DNA of 64,000 nucleotides from positions 208,448 to 272,447 of the forward strand of contig JAODUP010000562.1 of NCBI GenBank assembly GCA_025642065.1. The letters are read 5' to 3'. A program made the position numbers and the translations under genes. This document shows positions 13,490 through 26,860 of the stretch, piece after piece; position 1 is the first letter of the stretch, and each line of letters begins with the position of its first letter. The notes under the pieces were generated by a model. It was given only the letters and a program-made list of their open reading frames with translations. It was not told where the DNA came from and did not search any database. The DNA is from Paralvinella palmiformis. Lineage: Eukaryota; Annelida; Polychaeta; Terebellida; Alvinellidae.

Positions 13490-14580
13490 CAGAGTGCAGT
13501 CCACAAGTATTAGGCCACCTTTCAAAATCGCACTTTTCTTATAACAGCTTCGTAAAATGACTCCAATTTGCCAATTATGCTATATTAATGGATGCTGTAT
13601 AAATTCATTTAAAAATGCACTCAATTAACCTAAAATACTATTATTATCATAGTGCAATATTACATTTTTGGACTATCATATCCTGTTTGACGACTGAAAG
13701 AGGGTGACGTAAGTCGTGTTTGAGTCAGATGAGGATCGTCAGACATCTAGTACAGTCTCGCTGTGCTGTCCAGGATGTCATAATACTCAACCAGCTTACT
13801 CGAGAGTACCAGGATCTCCAACGGACTGGACGACCACGGATATCAAGTCAAAGAAATGATAGACGATGAATCAGCAGCAGAGATGATTGACATTTCGGCA
13901 ATTTTAGAGTGCTTGGAGGGACCACGAAGTAAGTACCCCCCCCCCACTTCCACGGTCAATAGAAGTTCCAAGGCTGCTGGGCTACATGGTCGTGTAGCAT
14001 GTCAGAAGGCTCTATTCGCCTTTAGACATCGAGCTTTGTCGCAACAGTTCAGGAATGAACGTAAAGACTTAACATGGTAGCATTGTTCTGTGGTGATCTT
14101 CACCGATGAACCCAAATTCAACCATGATGGCGTGACGTATGTAGGGAAGCACCGAACTGCTGACTGATCTTATGAGTGGCAGCCTAGTTGTACTCCTTTA
14201 AACAGAGCATGCTGAGCTTATTGTCACGCGGTTACATCGACAACCTGCTCACCTGATCGGTTATGATGAACATGATTTTTACAGCTTGATAATGCCCTCG
14301 ATGACACAGGTTTTGTCACACAGGACAAATCATGAGGTAATAGAAAGAGCAAATCGACATCCACACAATGAAAATGACCTTCACAGAGTCCGGATCCCAA
14401 TCCCTTCGAGAAAATCCCAGGAACAACCCCCAGAGAAACGACCTTGAACAGGCAGTTCATAACTTTCAATAACACTGGCATGGCCACATGTACATAACAT
14501 ATCCAGAGCATGCCTACCAGGATCCACAAGTCATGCCTACCAGGATCCACAAGTCATGCCTACCAGGATCCACAAGTGAC
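13490..14580 (+). pseudogene. Decayed Tc1/mariner-type transposon
   Basis: Pieces of a Tc1-like transposase can be followed through several frames. Near 13800-13860 is a helix-turn-helix linker remnant with TGRPRISSQR. At 13990-14160 come CQKALFAFRHRALSQQF and then, after a stop and a frame change, VIFTDEPKFN, which holds the first Asp of the DDE triad. Near 14270-14400 are remnants matching the QDNA and SPDLNP blocks. Frameshifts and stops show it is dead. A TIR-like sequence (CAGAGTGCAGTCCACAAG) starts near 13490, but I could not find its inverted partner. The 3' end runs into a 23-bp tandem triplication. Confidence 0.8.
14509..14577. repeat. 23-bp tandem repeat, three perfect copies
   Basis: Three identical back-to-back units beginning CATGCCTACCAGGATC at 14509, 14532 and 14555, lying at the 3' side of the Tc1 remnant. 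The perfect identity points to recent slippage or duplication. Confidence 0.95.
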
Positions 14581-15241
14581 TACAGGCCTGGGGGGGGGAT
14601 ACCTTTACTGAAACATTTTGTTAATTAATGTAATTGAATTTATTTAAAAAAATTATATACATTTTTGGGGGAGGGTTTCTTATTACACGATTGGTTTAAC
14701 TTATTTGAGTTAAAGCACCCATGAATTTTTTGGATTATTGATAATTATTAAAGTATTATTAATATCTGTATTATAGTACTAGCATAATTGAAACTATTGA
14801 TGCAAGAGATTGTAACACGGTGGCTTAATATGTTTGGACCCTACTCTATCTGATCACTGATCTAAGTCAAGAGAAACATATGGATAATTTGATTAACCAC
14901 CAACTTTCTAATTCTATACCGTATTATTAGGTTTAAAACGTCCAATGTACAGACTTCCACACGCCATACAATCGTCCACCTTATAAAATAATACGGCGCC
15001 TTAATAGTAGGAAACTAAACATTAGTGCCTATTTGTACACAAACTACTTCATTTTAGTGAGACTGTGTTTAAGACACAAAGAACCTGTGAATTCTATAAT
15101 AATGTTCACCAGTTAGTCAACTAGACAGCCATTCGTCAACACCTACCTCCATATCGGACTGGAAACAACTGTCTAATTATATCAAGATCTCGCTGAAACG
15201 GGTAAACAACTTTGAAACACCTTTCACGTATCTGGAGGATC

Positions 15242-15244
<3 letters not shown>

Positions 15245-15317
<73 letters not shown>

Positions 15318-15373
15318 TAATCTAAACATTCTCACTACTGCTGTGATCTGACAGAGAGAGAGAGAGAGAGAGA
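15245..15373. repeat. (AC)n and (AG)n microsatellites
   Basis: A pure AC run of about 71 bases (15245-15315) and, after 36 unique bases, an AG run (15352-15373). Confidence 0.97.
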
Positions 15374-16164
15374 ACGGAGACATACACACACTGACAGACA
15401 GACAGACACATTATATAAATATCTGTCTATTTATAAATGTACATACCTGTATAATATATAAATGGCTGCCTGATATCATATAATAAAAAATACATAAAAG
15501 TCGCACAATTAATAAATAATTCAAAGAATAGCTAACACAAATACATAACCTAACATATTACTTCAGTTATACAATATTCAGGTCGACGGACCAATTTTAT
15601 GGTTGTGCCTAAATAATTCATCCTAATTAATATGAACGTAAATACCTGATTGATCATAATCGTTTGCACAACCTAAATGCATTACATGGTATAAAATTAT
15701 TGCAATTGATTACTTACTTAATGAAATGGCTGATTCTAGCTATGAAACCACAAGGAACCACTTTCAAAATATACACATGCAGCCAGACAAGAGCCCGAAC
15801 AAGCACGCTGCACTATTGACGCAATCACTGAATCGGTAACATAGTTCACCCGTAATATGGTCCAGTTAGGCAAAACTAACAACGATAGTCCCACCGTCTG
15901 ACTAACAGGGAACATCTACCATTGCCGACTAAGATTGAGAAATGTGCCCATCAGCAACTTAAAACAAATCTGATTATTTTCACACAACACCGCACCACGT
16001 CACAAACATTTCCAGATTGAGAACTGTAGAACTGGGCCGTACTCTCCGAGAATGTTAACTGAGCCCTTTAAAATAAATAACAGACTTTTTAAATATCTTC
16101 ACCAAAGGTTGATATATCTCTCGGTAACTCAAAAATATCATATAGGCATTTTGAAAACAAAAGT

Positions 16165-16211
<47 letters not shown>

Positions 16212-16399
16212 CTAATGTTGAACAATCTAAAAGAGTGCATATCTCTATAACACATTATTACTACCTTTATAATAATTATTTTTAATAATGATATTTGTTA
16301 TTTCCCATTCGTCTTACAACATCAAACATCTTTGGATGCACAGTTTTCTGTCAGTCAGAGGCATCAACCGACACCTTTCAGTATAGCGACATTCTCAAT

Positions 16400-17520
16400 G
16401 ATCAAAACCACGTTGATTTGACAGTTAACACTCACCCTGATAGACACGACACGGTGTTGTTGTAGTTTGACATCAACGCCACCATCGTGGACGGTGGTCG
16501 GGTGAGAAGAGCCGAGATTTATCACGGGTGTTGCCAGCTTCGAGGCTCCTATAGACGGAGAACTCGTACGCCAACGTAACTTAAACATCTCTCCACACTG
16601 CCCACTAGTGGGGAGTAACTCTTAATAAAAACGTCCCTTACACATCTTCACCGAGACAACGTCCACGTTTCTCACCGCCAGATCACCGTAACGCCGACAA
16701 CGACAGATAGCGTATTCTGTCATCCCGTGAAGAGCGGCGTTGTTTTTCTTCTATTAAACACCTGCATCACCATCTCACCAAATTGGTAACACCAGCTGCA
16801 GAATCGCCATCGATCCTACACGATCCGACTGAAGTCAATACGGGCAGGCCTTGAGCTGGATGCCGTTAACTTCTGACTGGGACAGGTCGTCTAGTTTTCT
16901 CATGCATAACATCAAAAGGTTGGTGGCTCATCCGGCATCGGGTAAGGCTGGGAGGTGGTATTACAGTCTGACATGGCTATAGCTGCGAGCCGTACCGGGA
17001 TACCGTTACTCCGGTCACCGTCGTCGCAACTTGTCACCAGATGACGGATCCTGGTGACGACGACGACCCCTAGACGCGAGCTGTGACGACACCGCGCGTG
17101 GCCGCGCCGAGGCTTCCTTCCTGTCTACGCCGCCTCATTTCGACACCACGGACTGAGGACGGAACATCTCGGCCAGTTCAGTCCGTATTAGTAGCTGGCC
17201 ACCGACCGACAGAGACTAGAAGGAAGGCGACGTCGAGACGAACTAACCGTTTGACGTCTTCTCTTTTGGGTAGGCTGTGGCACATCAGACGATATCGTGT
17301 CAGGTGCCGACAGATTCTCATCGAGGTGTCAGCGAAGGAAATCAAGATTAAAATGCTAGAATCCGCCGCTCAGCCCGGAACAGCCACGACCATTATTGGC
17401 TCTGGGCTCTCGACAACCTACAGAATGATGATGATGATGCTACTGATGATGGCGGTGGCCCTTTTGTAACATAAATACAGCTAGTGGACGGCGGAGAGTG
17501 CCGTGATGAAGCAGCCTTAG
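16400..17520. promoter_or_regulatory. GC-rich island, possible promoter region
   Basis: About 1.1 kb with clearly more G, C and CpG than the AT-rich surroundings, and no microsatellites. No open stretch within it resembles a known protein. It could hold the 5' non-coding exon of the minus-strand sulfotransferase, whose first coding exon is preceded by an acceptor, or the promoter of a plus-strand gene starting near 17.9 kb. Confidence 0.3.
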
Positions 17521-17673
17521 TGCTGACCACACCCTGAATATGACTCTGATATCAAGGTAAACTAATCTCTCTCTATCTAAAATTCATAGTCCTAATTCAA
17601 CAACCCCACACGGTGGAAACATTAATAAAAGTAATGGCTCCCATTGTCATGTGATAGCATTTTAATAACCTAC

Positions 17674-17711
<38 letters not shown>

Positions 17712-17935
17712 CTCTCTCTTTCTATCTTTGAATCCGGTCTACTGCGCCCTATATATACTATAGTTTGAGACATAACACCGTTGGATCGGGAACCCCCAAA
17801 TCGAGGCAGGAAGGAAGATTTTTTCCTCGGTGATTTCAGATAATGATACCTTCAATCAATCAATCTATATGTCGGTGGACGTATTTAAGTAAAACTAATT
17901 TCATGTTAACGCTCCACACCTCGAAAACAGAACCA

Positions 17936-17977
17936 ATGGAAGCTGATTATGATTACCTGCATGCCAATCGTATTGAG
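17936..17977 (+). CDS. Possible first coding exon next to a GC-rich island
   Basis: ATG in good context (ACCAATGG) followed by 14 codons (MEADYDYLHANRIE) and a GTAAGG donor in phase 0. It lies about 400 bases downstream of the GC-rich island at 16.4-17.5 kb, where a plus-strand promoter might be. The frame is also open upstream to 17843. No continuing exon was found. Confidence 0.2.
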
Positions 17978-18636
17978 GTAAGGAAGCCGATTTCAGGTTT
18001 AAATGAGTGGACGGCAGACGCTATCTTTACTGAATTAGCCACTAACGACGACCGAATGACGAGTTTCGTTGAGCGAGGCTCTGCGTCTACCGGGTGATAT
18101 TTGATTTAATTTATTTTAAAATGTATGACGGAGTAGCCTTTCTTTACAATCCAGCGTTACAGGGACTCGCATAACGTACACAACTCAAAACCTTATACGT
18201 ACGGATGCAAAAAAAACTACCAAATTGTTCGATGGTGAGCTCAAATTTTGCAATCTTCGGCCAAAATTTACGTATTTTTTAATTATTTTTAATTCAGGAC
18301 AATTTCCTTGTATATCGCAAGTTTGGCTACTCACTCTCATTTGACAACACCAAATTATATACAGATGCTTGCGTGATTACTGGAACATGTCTTTTTAACT
18401 GTTCCATTAAAAAACGCGGGAAACCAGAAAACGAGCGGAATTCTCACACATCCAGTACGAATTCAGAACGTTAACGGAATAATGAACAATACATCCAAAC
18501 AAGGATCCACCATAAGACGACATATAATCCCAGATTAAATCCCGATACGATCACAGTCGACGTATTTAAAAACCTACACAAACAACATCGATTTGTTTTC
18601 TAGCCATTAGAAATCAAGATCTAAAGACAAAAACAC

Positions 18637-18814
18637 GACGATGATGATGATTGATATTTTACGGCAACTTTTGTGCACATGGTAGGCTAAATGGGCCGAG
18701 CGACCTCCAAAGGTAATGAGGCGAAGTCAACGACGAAACAACCTTCAGATATGCCCACGCCGAGATTCGAACACGGATGGTAGTGATCTGTGGTCCAACA
18801 CGCTACCGCTAGAT
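18637..18814 (-). mobile_element. SINE A, head truncated
   Basis: Starts with a (GATGAT) tail and runs through the complete body to GCTACCGCTAGA, where the tRNA 5' end is cut off. It is close to the family consensus. Confidence 0.85.
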
Positions 18815-19271
18815 ATGTTGTGGGTGAATCAGGCCAGGAATAACGTCTTGTTCCAGTAACAATATGGTTCAGATGACACGCCATCAGCTAATACAGTGAA
18901 GAAACGTTCTTTATCTTCGGATTTTCATAAACAATTGGCTTACATCCGTACTTTACGACATGTGGGAAAACAGGAATGAGATAACTAAGTCTAAACAATC
19001 AGAACACAAATTCTGGTTTTGTCAGTTTTATTACATCCATCCAACACACCCCCCCCCCCGTCTATGCTTTATTAATATTTTAGATAATGCAATCGAATAT
19101 GTTACGATTTTTCAAACATTTCCAAACATTAATACAAAAAAGTCAACTATGGTAAGAACATCAAAAAGCATAATGCCAAACTTTTCATGGCAGCATAAGG
19201 TCAGTAATGATATACCAGTAAATATTAACATCATTAAGGACATCACATCTTGTAGGACACAGGGTGTTAAA

Positions 19272-19306
<35 letters not shown>

Positions 19307-20452
19307 TATACTGATGTTGTGCTTAACCTATTTGTTTAACATTCACATAAATGGTTTAAAAAAACCTGAAAAGTACGAATCTGCTTGGAAGATGGGAATA
19401 AATAGGAGAAATCCTAAGACAAATAAGAACTTCACGCCATGTTTACGACCAATCACAGCTCGCAGCCATGAACAACACTGGATAAAAACTTGATTACAAT
19501 TAAATGTCTTCCATCTTCCTCTGAAAAAACAACATCCCATTCAATAGCAAGGATGTTTGCATTCAATCTGTGAATGGTGTTGCACTAATAACTACAGCAC
19601 CGGGATGCACTTACACCATTCTTGATGCGTTTGTTGAGGCTTATCTAAAGAGAACAGGACTGTACGGCACGTCGGTTACATCATTGCAGAAGGCACACGT
19701 AATTTACCTGGCTACTTCTACATGTGATTGCTAAAGTCTGAGGGGGGTGAAATCTCGGCCCACGCATAACCATCACTGGATGAATGCCACAGTGAAGATG
19801 CTGTACATCACGGATTGGGTGCATGGAGGAATGTTTAATCTGGTGTGCAATACGTAACAATCCAGTCGGCCACAGGACGAACAAGAACCGGGGATGTTCT
19901 CGACAGACACCAAGATGACAAAATAGAGAATCCATCAAAAAATGAAAGTGAAAGAGCGATCCTAGTCAGACTGTGAGCTATGGTAGTATTGCTGCGAGAT
20001 AAAGCCATAAGGTAATACTCCACCGCATCTGGATCACCTAACATCATTAATAAACATTGGAGGCACGATGTCAGAAGATCCAGATTTAGCCGCCGAGAAT
20101 GTGGCCTAGTAATACATATTTATATTAAGAAAACGCCAATGTGCCCCAAGTGATAACACTCCGATGACGGCGTAAGCAATGCCTACAGCAATATACATGA
20201 ATCCAGAAAATTTAGGTTTCCCTAAACATATTTCTTCCTCGCAAATTGTTAGTTCTCACACTCACACACGCGTGCGCGCAGCACAGTTCGTAATACACTG
20301 TGCTGCAGGGTGTGTTGCCTATAGTCTGTCAGATGTTACGCCCTTAATAGAAAGGATTACCGTATTATTACCTTAGGAAGTTGTCCCACGGCAATGAGTA
20401 TCGGGTATTATTAACACTAGAGCTAAATGCTGATAAAAGTCACTGATAAAAG

Positions 20453-20588
<136 letters not shown>

Positions 20589-20948
20589 GGACAGTTGAAG
20601 ACTGACATTTACGAATTTATGTTTCAAAATGAAACAACGTAACAATCCACTTATACGCCCTTTGCCATCGCTGTGAATCGTAAGAAACTAGCGGCTTATA
20701 TGTTATGTGAGATCCTGAAACAGTTATGGTAATTAGTATTATGGTGGAAGCTGGTCAACAAATGGGCAAAGCGGTTACTTACCACAAAGTGTTATCTACA
20801 TGAAAGTGATGTGGCACCATCCATGTCGGTAGTACGAAAGCTCTGCTGGTAGTATACAGTGTCTGATGATTATGTCACATTTTGCTGAACAAAATATCGA
20901 TCATCTGAAAGAAGAAACAGAGACATTGATCACCGTTCGGTATTAGCC

Positions 20949-21275
20949 GTGGCCAAAACGTATAGAGTTCTATATCCTGTCCCGTACCGAATGTTTTACC
21001 TATCTGGTGTTGTGGATACTAAAAATAACGCAAAAAAAGTCATGCATCACCCGCTGTATATTTCAGGTCGGGTCAAATACGGGGCAACCGAAATGCCGGG
21101 CGAGTTTAACAGCAATCTCTGCTCGACCTTCGCACAACTGTTTAGACTTGGACTGTATACCGGAAACAACTCAAACACAACCCAGGGCCCGTCATTGACC
21201 AGAACGTATCAGGATTATGAGGCCAAGCGAGACACAGTTATATTCCCTCTCAATTCTGATAATAACACTGTATAA
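20949..21275 (+). other. Open stretch of 108 codons, coding status unknown
   Basis: A frame open without a clear ATG at its start, less AT-rich than its surroundings, containing YRVLYPVPYRMFYLSG and ending NSDNNTV before TAA. There is no recognisable domain and no good splice context at the left edge. It could be a decayed mobile-element fragment or chance. Confidence 0.2.
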
Positions 21276-23186
21276 CGTTCAAGATAAAATAAGTATGTGA
21301 AATCAGGATCAGGATCTGTCAGACATAGGTCGGGAAGACTCAGAAATTGGTCTCGACTTATTAGCTTTTCACATACACCGAGTACACCTAAAGAAGTACA
21401 CGTCTTCAAAGTATCCCATCAGTGTACCTGTTGTTGCTCATGTATTAATTAATAGCGCCGCATCTAGGGCTAATTCTAGCAATGCTCCAATCATCACTCA
21501 CGCTACATAGAGGACTGTATTATAATGTGTAAACTAAACGAAGCGTGAATGGGTAAAAATGTAGGGTTTCGCCCAAAATAAACACACAGCGAAGCAAACT
21601 ACTTTTATAACGTTCTCCATAAAACTGCAAATGTTATTTTGGCTAAAAAATTTCAATAGTCAACCTGCAGAGAGCATGAAAAAATACGGTTTGTACTAAA
21701 TAATTTAAGCAATTTAATTTGGCAGTTAACACAAAATATAATAACGGTATAAATATATTCATATTTAGTATTTCAATAATAAAATGATGATATAGCTAAC
21801 TCTCCATTTACCTTGAACATAATTTGATTGAAGGAGGACTATTTTCAGGTTGTCTGTTTATTAAGACAGCGGCTGATGATCGTCATTCCCACTTTCAAGT
21901 ATCAGTGAAAGAGAATCCGATCTACATCTGGATCGCTGTGGTTCATTGACCTCTGGCCATGTCCTCTGGCTCTTATTTAACAGATTGTTCAGGATTCAAA
22001 CCCAATCCAGCAATACAACTTACTTTTTTTTCAAATTAGCTCCAACATGGTTCTTATCCTATCAAGGATTTGAAATGTCCCGACCTTTCGTGGCCTTTTC
22101 CATGAGCAGTGATCCGATATTTCGCGACCTAATTCGGACATTTTACTGACAACAAATTATAGATACAATCCGACCCGGTGTAATTCCCTTGATTTGAATA
22201 ATTCGATTCTTATACAACCCTGAAACACTTGTGTGAACATAGTCGCAGTAACGAAAAGGAAATAACAAAAGTTATTTTGAACAATAACAGCTGCATTCTG
22301 TTTTGTGTCGTGAGTGGTTACACCTGGGAACTACTGTAATTACAGATATTTTCGCGTGTTCTTAATTTCGCCAATACCCACTCATTAGCCAATTCACGGT
22401 GCTTTAGGCTTTATATTCCCGTATGGTCATTGGTCATCGTGTATGGTCATCAACCACACACACGAAACTTATATTCGTGTGTCAAATACAGCAATAAAAT
22501 AAGTTTACTAAGAATGCTTCCCAGTTGGAGATATAACGCAATAAAATCCAATGGTTACCTAAACATTCTAAGAATTCCTAGATCAAACTGATAAGTTATA
22601 CACAAGTTTATATTTTAAATAATCAAAAAGTGTATCTAAATATTTAAAAAAGGTCTATAACAACACACACCTTACATCTACATGCTTTAATGGAGCACTA
22701 ATATCAGGAATGGTAAATAAATTATGTGTGTAGAATTCTGCCAAAACAATTATATATATCATGTACATCTATTAGATTATTTTCTAAATAATGGTTGCAC
22801 GAATTGATTACACTTCACCTTTATATAATCCAAAAGCAGTCCAAGCAATTCTATTCTATCCGAGAGCCCTATATCATAAGTGACATAATAATGGGAATGT
22901 TTGAACGCTGGGTTTTTAGCATTTTAGGATGCTGTACCAATGTCACAGAACACTATTAAAAAACTGACCTATTGGAACAACATTAGCTTCCAGTTAAATT
23001 TCATGGTGATTCAAATATATTTCAAGTACTTTCCAGTACAGATGAATATTAAAAGAGTTCTTGTAATACTTAGCAACATTATCCTGTCAATTGTTCATCT
23101 TTTTATTTTATATGTCAATTTGTTTAAATAATAGAGAAAAAAGAAATGCTTCAGCAATATTTCAGTTCTGTTTTGCGCAGGATTGC

Positions 23187-23365
23187 TGGATGATGAGGAT
23201 GATGATTTACGGCCACTTTTATACACATGGTAGGCTATATGGGCCAAGCTACCTCCAAAGCGAAGTCAAAGATGAAACAATCTTCAGATATACCCACACC
23301 GAGATTCGAACACGGGTGGTAGTGATCTGTGGTCCAACATGCTACTGCTAGACCACGGAGTCGCC
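23187..23365 (-). mobile_element. SINE A with near-perfect TSD
   Basis: Near full-length copy lacking the GGTAATGAG stretch. It is flanked by CAGGATTGC (23178-23186) and CAGGACTGC (23366-23374), nine bases with one mismatch. The head includes GCTAGACCACGGAG. Confidence 0.88.
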
Positions 23366-24196
23366 CAGGACTGCCTTTAAATTTCCCCTTCTTCCCTATT
23401 GAGATAATGACTAAATATATTTCTATAAGATTTCTTTGGGAAAGGGAACCGTTCGTAATTTTTTCATATCATAGCACCAACGGATGTATAAAATAGGTAA
23501 TTTGGGCAAGCAATGTATTACTATCCCAGATTGATAATCCAATTCTGTTAAATATTACAAATATTAATCACGTGAACTCAATAAAAGAAGAAATTACTCT
23601 AGTGTGCTTATCAACGGCAAGAGCTTCAGTAGGAATAGTATATCCAGTATTTGTTGTCCAAATTAGAATGATCATAAAAGAGATAGGATTGTCGGTGAGA
23701 TAAAATAATTAATAAGTCGGATAGTAAAAGTAGATGTCATTCAGAGGCTAGGATTTCCTTTGTGATGTAATTAATTATCAGGACGGCATTAATATATTCA
23801 CTTTAAGGCGTTTTTGATTGTCCAATTTGTGAGTGGTTAAGATAATGTGTGGTTCGGGAAAATTACAACCCCCCCCCCCAAAATAAACTAGGGAATTCTG
23901 GGCAAATTGCAAAATAGTATCTGTTCCTGTTCTATTGACTATACTAACACCATGAAGACAGTTCCAATGCAGTTTTATACTCTTGTCTTTTTTCGACAAC
24001 CAAATTATTAATGATCAACTGCTAAATTTAATGTCCTGAAATATATATGATGCAACCAAGATATATATATCAGAAGTGATTCAACCTATATACATGACAT
24101 TATTACTTTTATTTTAAAGTGCAAAACTTAAATCCAATGCGTGTGTTTACATGCAACATTCACCTAATTATCAAATACATCATAGCCAGTCTGCAA

Positions 24197-24388
24197 TAAT
24201 GATGATAATTAGTGTTTTCCAACCGCTTCTGTGCACGTGATCGGCTAAATGGGCCGAGCGACCTCCAGAGGTAATGAAGCGAAGTCAAAGGTGAAACGGT
24301 TCCTTCAGACATGCCCACGCCGAAGTTCCAACTCAGGTGGTAGTGATCTGTGATCCGACGCGCTACTAGTTAGAACACGGAGGCGCCT
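24197..24388 (-). mobile_element. SINE A with 10-bp TSD
   Basis: Full-length diverged copy flanked by CAGTCTGCAA (24187-24196) and CAGTTTGCAA (24389-24398). The B box is mutated (GAAGTTCCAACTC), so it is probably inactive. Confidence 0.88.
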
Positions 24389-24574
24389 CAGTTTGCAACA
24401 AGGAAACACACATAACACAATAACAGCATAAATGGCTATAGACATTCATCCATGTGTTACACACACACACACACACACACACAAACTTTGTCGCCAGATA
24501 AGTCGGACGTTTAGCGGTACGGTTGAGCTATTTATTTAGTCATTCGAACCCAGAATAAAGCTAAGGTCAACATT

Positions 24575-24860
24575 TGAGGTGTCGAAATATTTTTTATATG
24601 CAGATTTCTTTTGGACCACAGCAAATTAGTTTTGAGTGTAAACTGTGATGTCGAAGTAGTTATCATATGTATGTAGTATGTCGCCATTGAACCACACACA
24701 CGTGTTGTTTACTGCGAGCTGTGGTATCAAATGGTATGTTTTACGTACTTCCGCTTTTGTACGTAGCCTGCATGTAGCCACTTTCCTGTGGGCGTGACAT
24801 ATTTGTCGCGTACGAAAAGCGGATTAGCTGGACCCCACAGGCTGATGAGTAGACCAGATA
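24575..24860 (+). repeat. Dispersed repeat E, copy 1
   Basis: Same sequence family as 47757-48030, diverged by substitutions and small indels along the whole length. No LINE coding remnant was seen just upstream here. Confidence 0.75.
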
Positions 24861-26691
24861 CATGCATAAGTATACGTATATATCGATATATGGATGTGTA
24901 GAAAATGTGCCTGTCTGTAAGCATCTTAACACACACACACGCACAGAGGGAGAGAGAGGGGGGATATCAGAACCATCATAAATCAACCTCACCTCAGTAT
25001 TACAAACAAACGACTATACAGCAAGATTTTTCTTGTGTTATTAATCTAGTATTCTGATCAATATTCACATTTATTATATTCTAATAAAAGAAATATATCA
25101 ACGTCTTACAACAATACGCAGCTGTCTTAAATACAATGGCAAACATACATTATTATCATTACTATTATAGTAATTTGTAATGTCTGCCAAAATGGCAAGA
25201 TGTAATTCCATATTATAATTAGATGGCTCATTGAACAAATTCAGTATATGAACTATCTAGTCCTCTCTATAAGCTTAATATCTGTGCTAATTTCTGTTTA
25301 GTAATAGCGTTGATATTGGTTGTGATTATCATATACTACACCCGCTTTGGTTATTACATGTTTTATAGTTTGATTTGAAACCAAATTAAAATGGTCTCGC
25401 CATGCAGAGACACAATCTTGTGACCAGTAACATCGACCAACAATGATATGATTAATGTCTGTTTGATGCCAGGCAAACGTGGGTACATAAATAAAACGAA
25501 GACAAGGCCAGTATATCCCCCGGCTACTCTGCCATTAACCGTCTTAAACCTTTTATTCTCCAATCCACCTTTGAGGCTGTGTGATGGAATCCTCAACTCG
25601 CACACCACAAATCGATCCATCTAGCTTCCTGTTGTTTTAACAATTTCGAGCAGTACAGTTGGCCATCGAGCAGAAGTCACGGAGTCTCAATGAATAATTA
25701 ACCCTATAGGTACGGATGAGATCCAGAAGCTAATACCAACACCTAGCAAATCCATTAAGTAAATTGGACAACTCCTCATCACAGGAGCACGAACCCTCAG
25801 TTGGCCAATACCTGTGTCTGCCTACTCTGAAAAGGTCTAAAAAAACAAATCTAACCACAAAGGGGTCATCGGACTGGCACCGTATTAAGATTGATCTGGA
25901 CAACTCCAGGTGAAAAAACTACGCTAATTTCCTTTCATGGCCATGCGTCTTTACTTCGCGATGACTCCGTGATAAATTCAGACACAACGGCGCGCATATC
26001 CGTGTTCCAGAGCATAAAAAAACCTTTACGTTATCTCGTCGTACACGATGATCCGACCAATAATAAAGAAAGACCCACCATAGCCATCGGGATCTAATAA
26101 CAACCGTGCGACAAAGACGCCGAAGGATCTCGCACAAATATAGTCTTGCAGATGACGGATCGGTGAAAGAAGTGTCAACAGAAAGTCATCACATCACACA
26201 CAGTCCGCTCGTGATGGCGTCGGGATCTAGTTATATCCACCACTGTGCACAAAGAACGGCCAGCACAATCCCCCCCCAGGCTTATCGTATAAATGTGCTG
26301 ATAACATACTGGTTAATTAAGTGGTGATAATCCAGTCATCACGTCGTTCGAAAAGCGAGCTTTATCAAGCCCGTAATATAACCATTAATTCGTATTCTTT
26401 ACATTATGAGGCGTCATCAAATATTGGTAGAGAAATGAACTGTAATTAAGATCTGGTTAATTAACTTTATGACGCATGTACGTTTTTCTCCGTCTAGGGC
26501 ACACACAAAAAACTGGCACCGATTAATTAAGACTGACAAGTAAACAAATATTGACGAGGGATAATAATGAAGGTGGAGGGAAACCCTCCTGGGAGATTGT
26601 ACCCACGCGTGTGCATGCACGTTCATTTGCCTTTCTGTTAGTTTCGATTTTTTTTTGAATCGTTTGATGTTGTATGGGCAGTTTTGAGTAC

Positions 26692-26780
26692 AAAGTAAGC
26701 TAAATGGACCGAGCGACATCCAAAGGTAATGAGGTGAAGTTAAGGATGAAACACCCTTCGGACATGCCCACGCCGAGATG
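26692..26780 (-). mobile_element. SINE A fragment
   Basis: The body segment AAGTAAGCTAAATGGACC to CCCACGCCGAGAT is present; the tRNA head is missing and the sequence goes into an AAAC repeat about 40 bases later. Confidence 0.75.
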
Positions 26781-26817
26781 CTTATTTCAACAAAAAATTA
26801 AATCATTGGAGTATAAT

Positions 26818-26860
26818 ACAAACAAACAAACAAACAAACAAACAAACAAACAAACAAACA
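26818..26860. repeat. (AAAC)n microsatellite
   Basis: About ten AAAC units, downstream of a truncated SINE A. Confidence 0.95.

Noticed and set aside
26106..26327. Arg-rich open frame in a GC-richer patch
   Set aside because: No splice context and no similarity; an overlapping minus-strand frame of equal length suggests composition alone.
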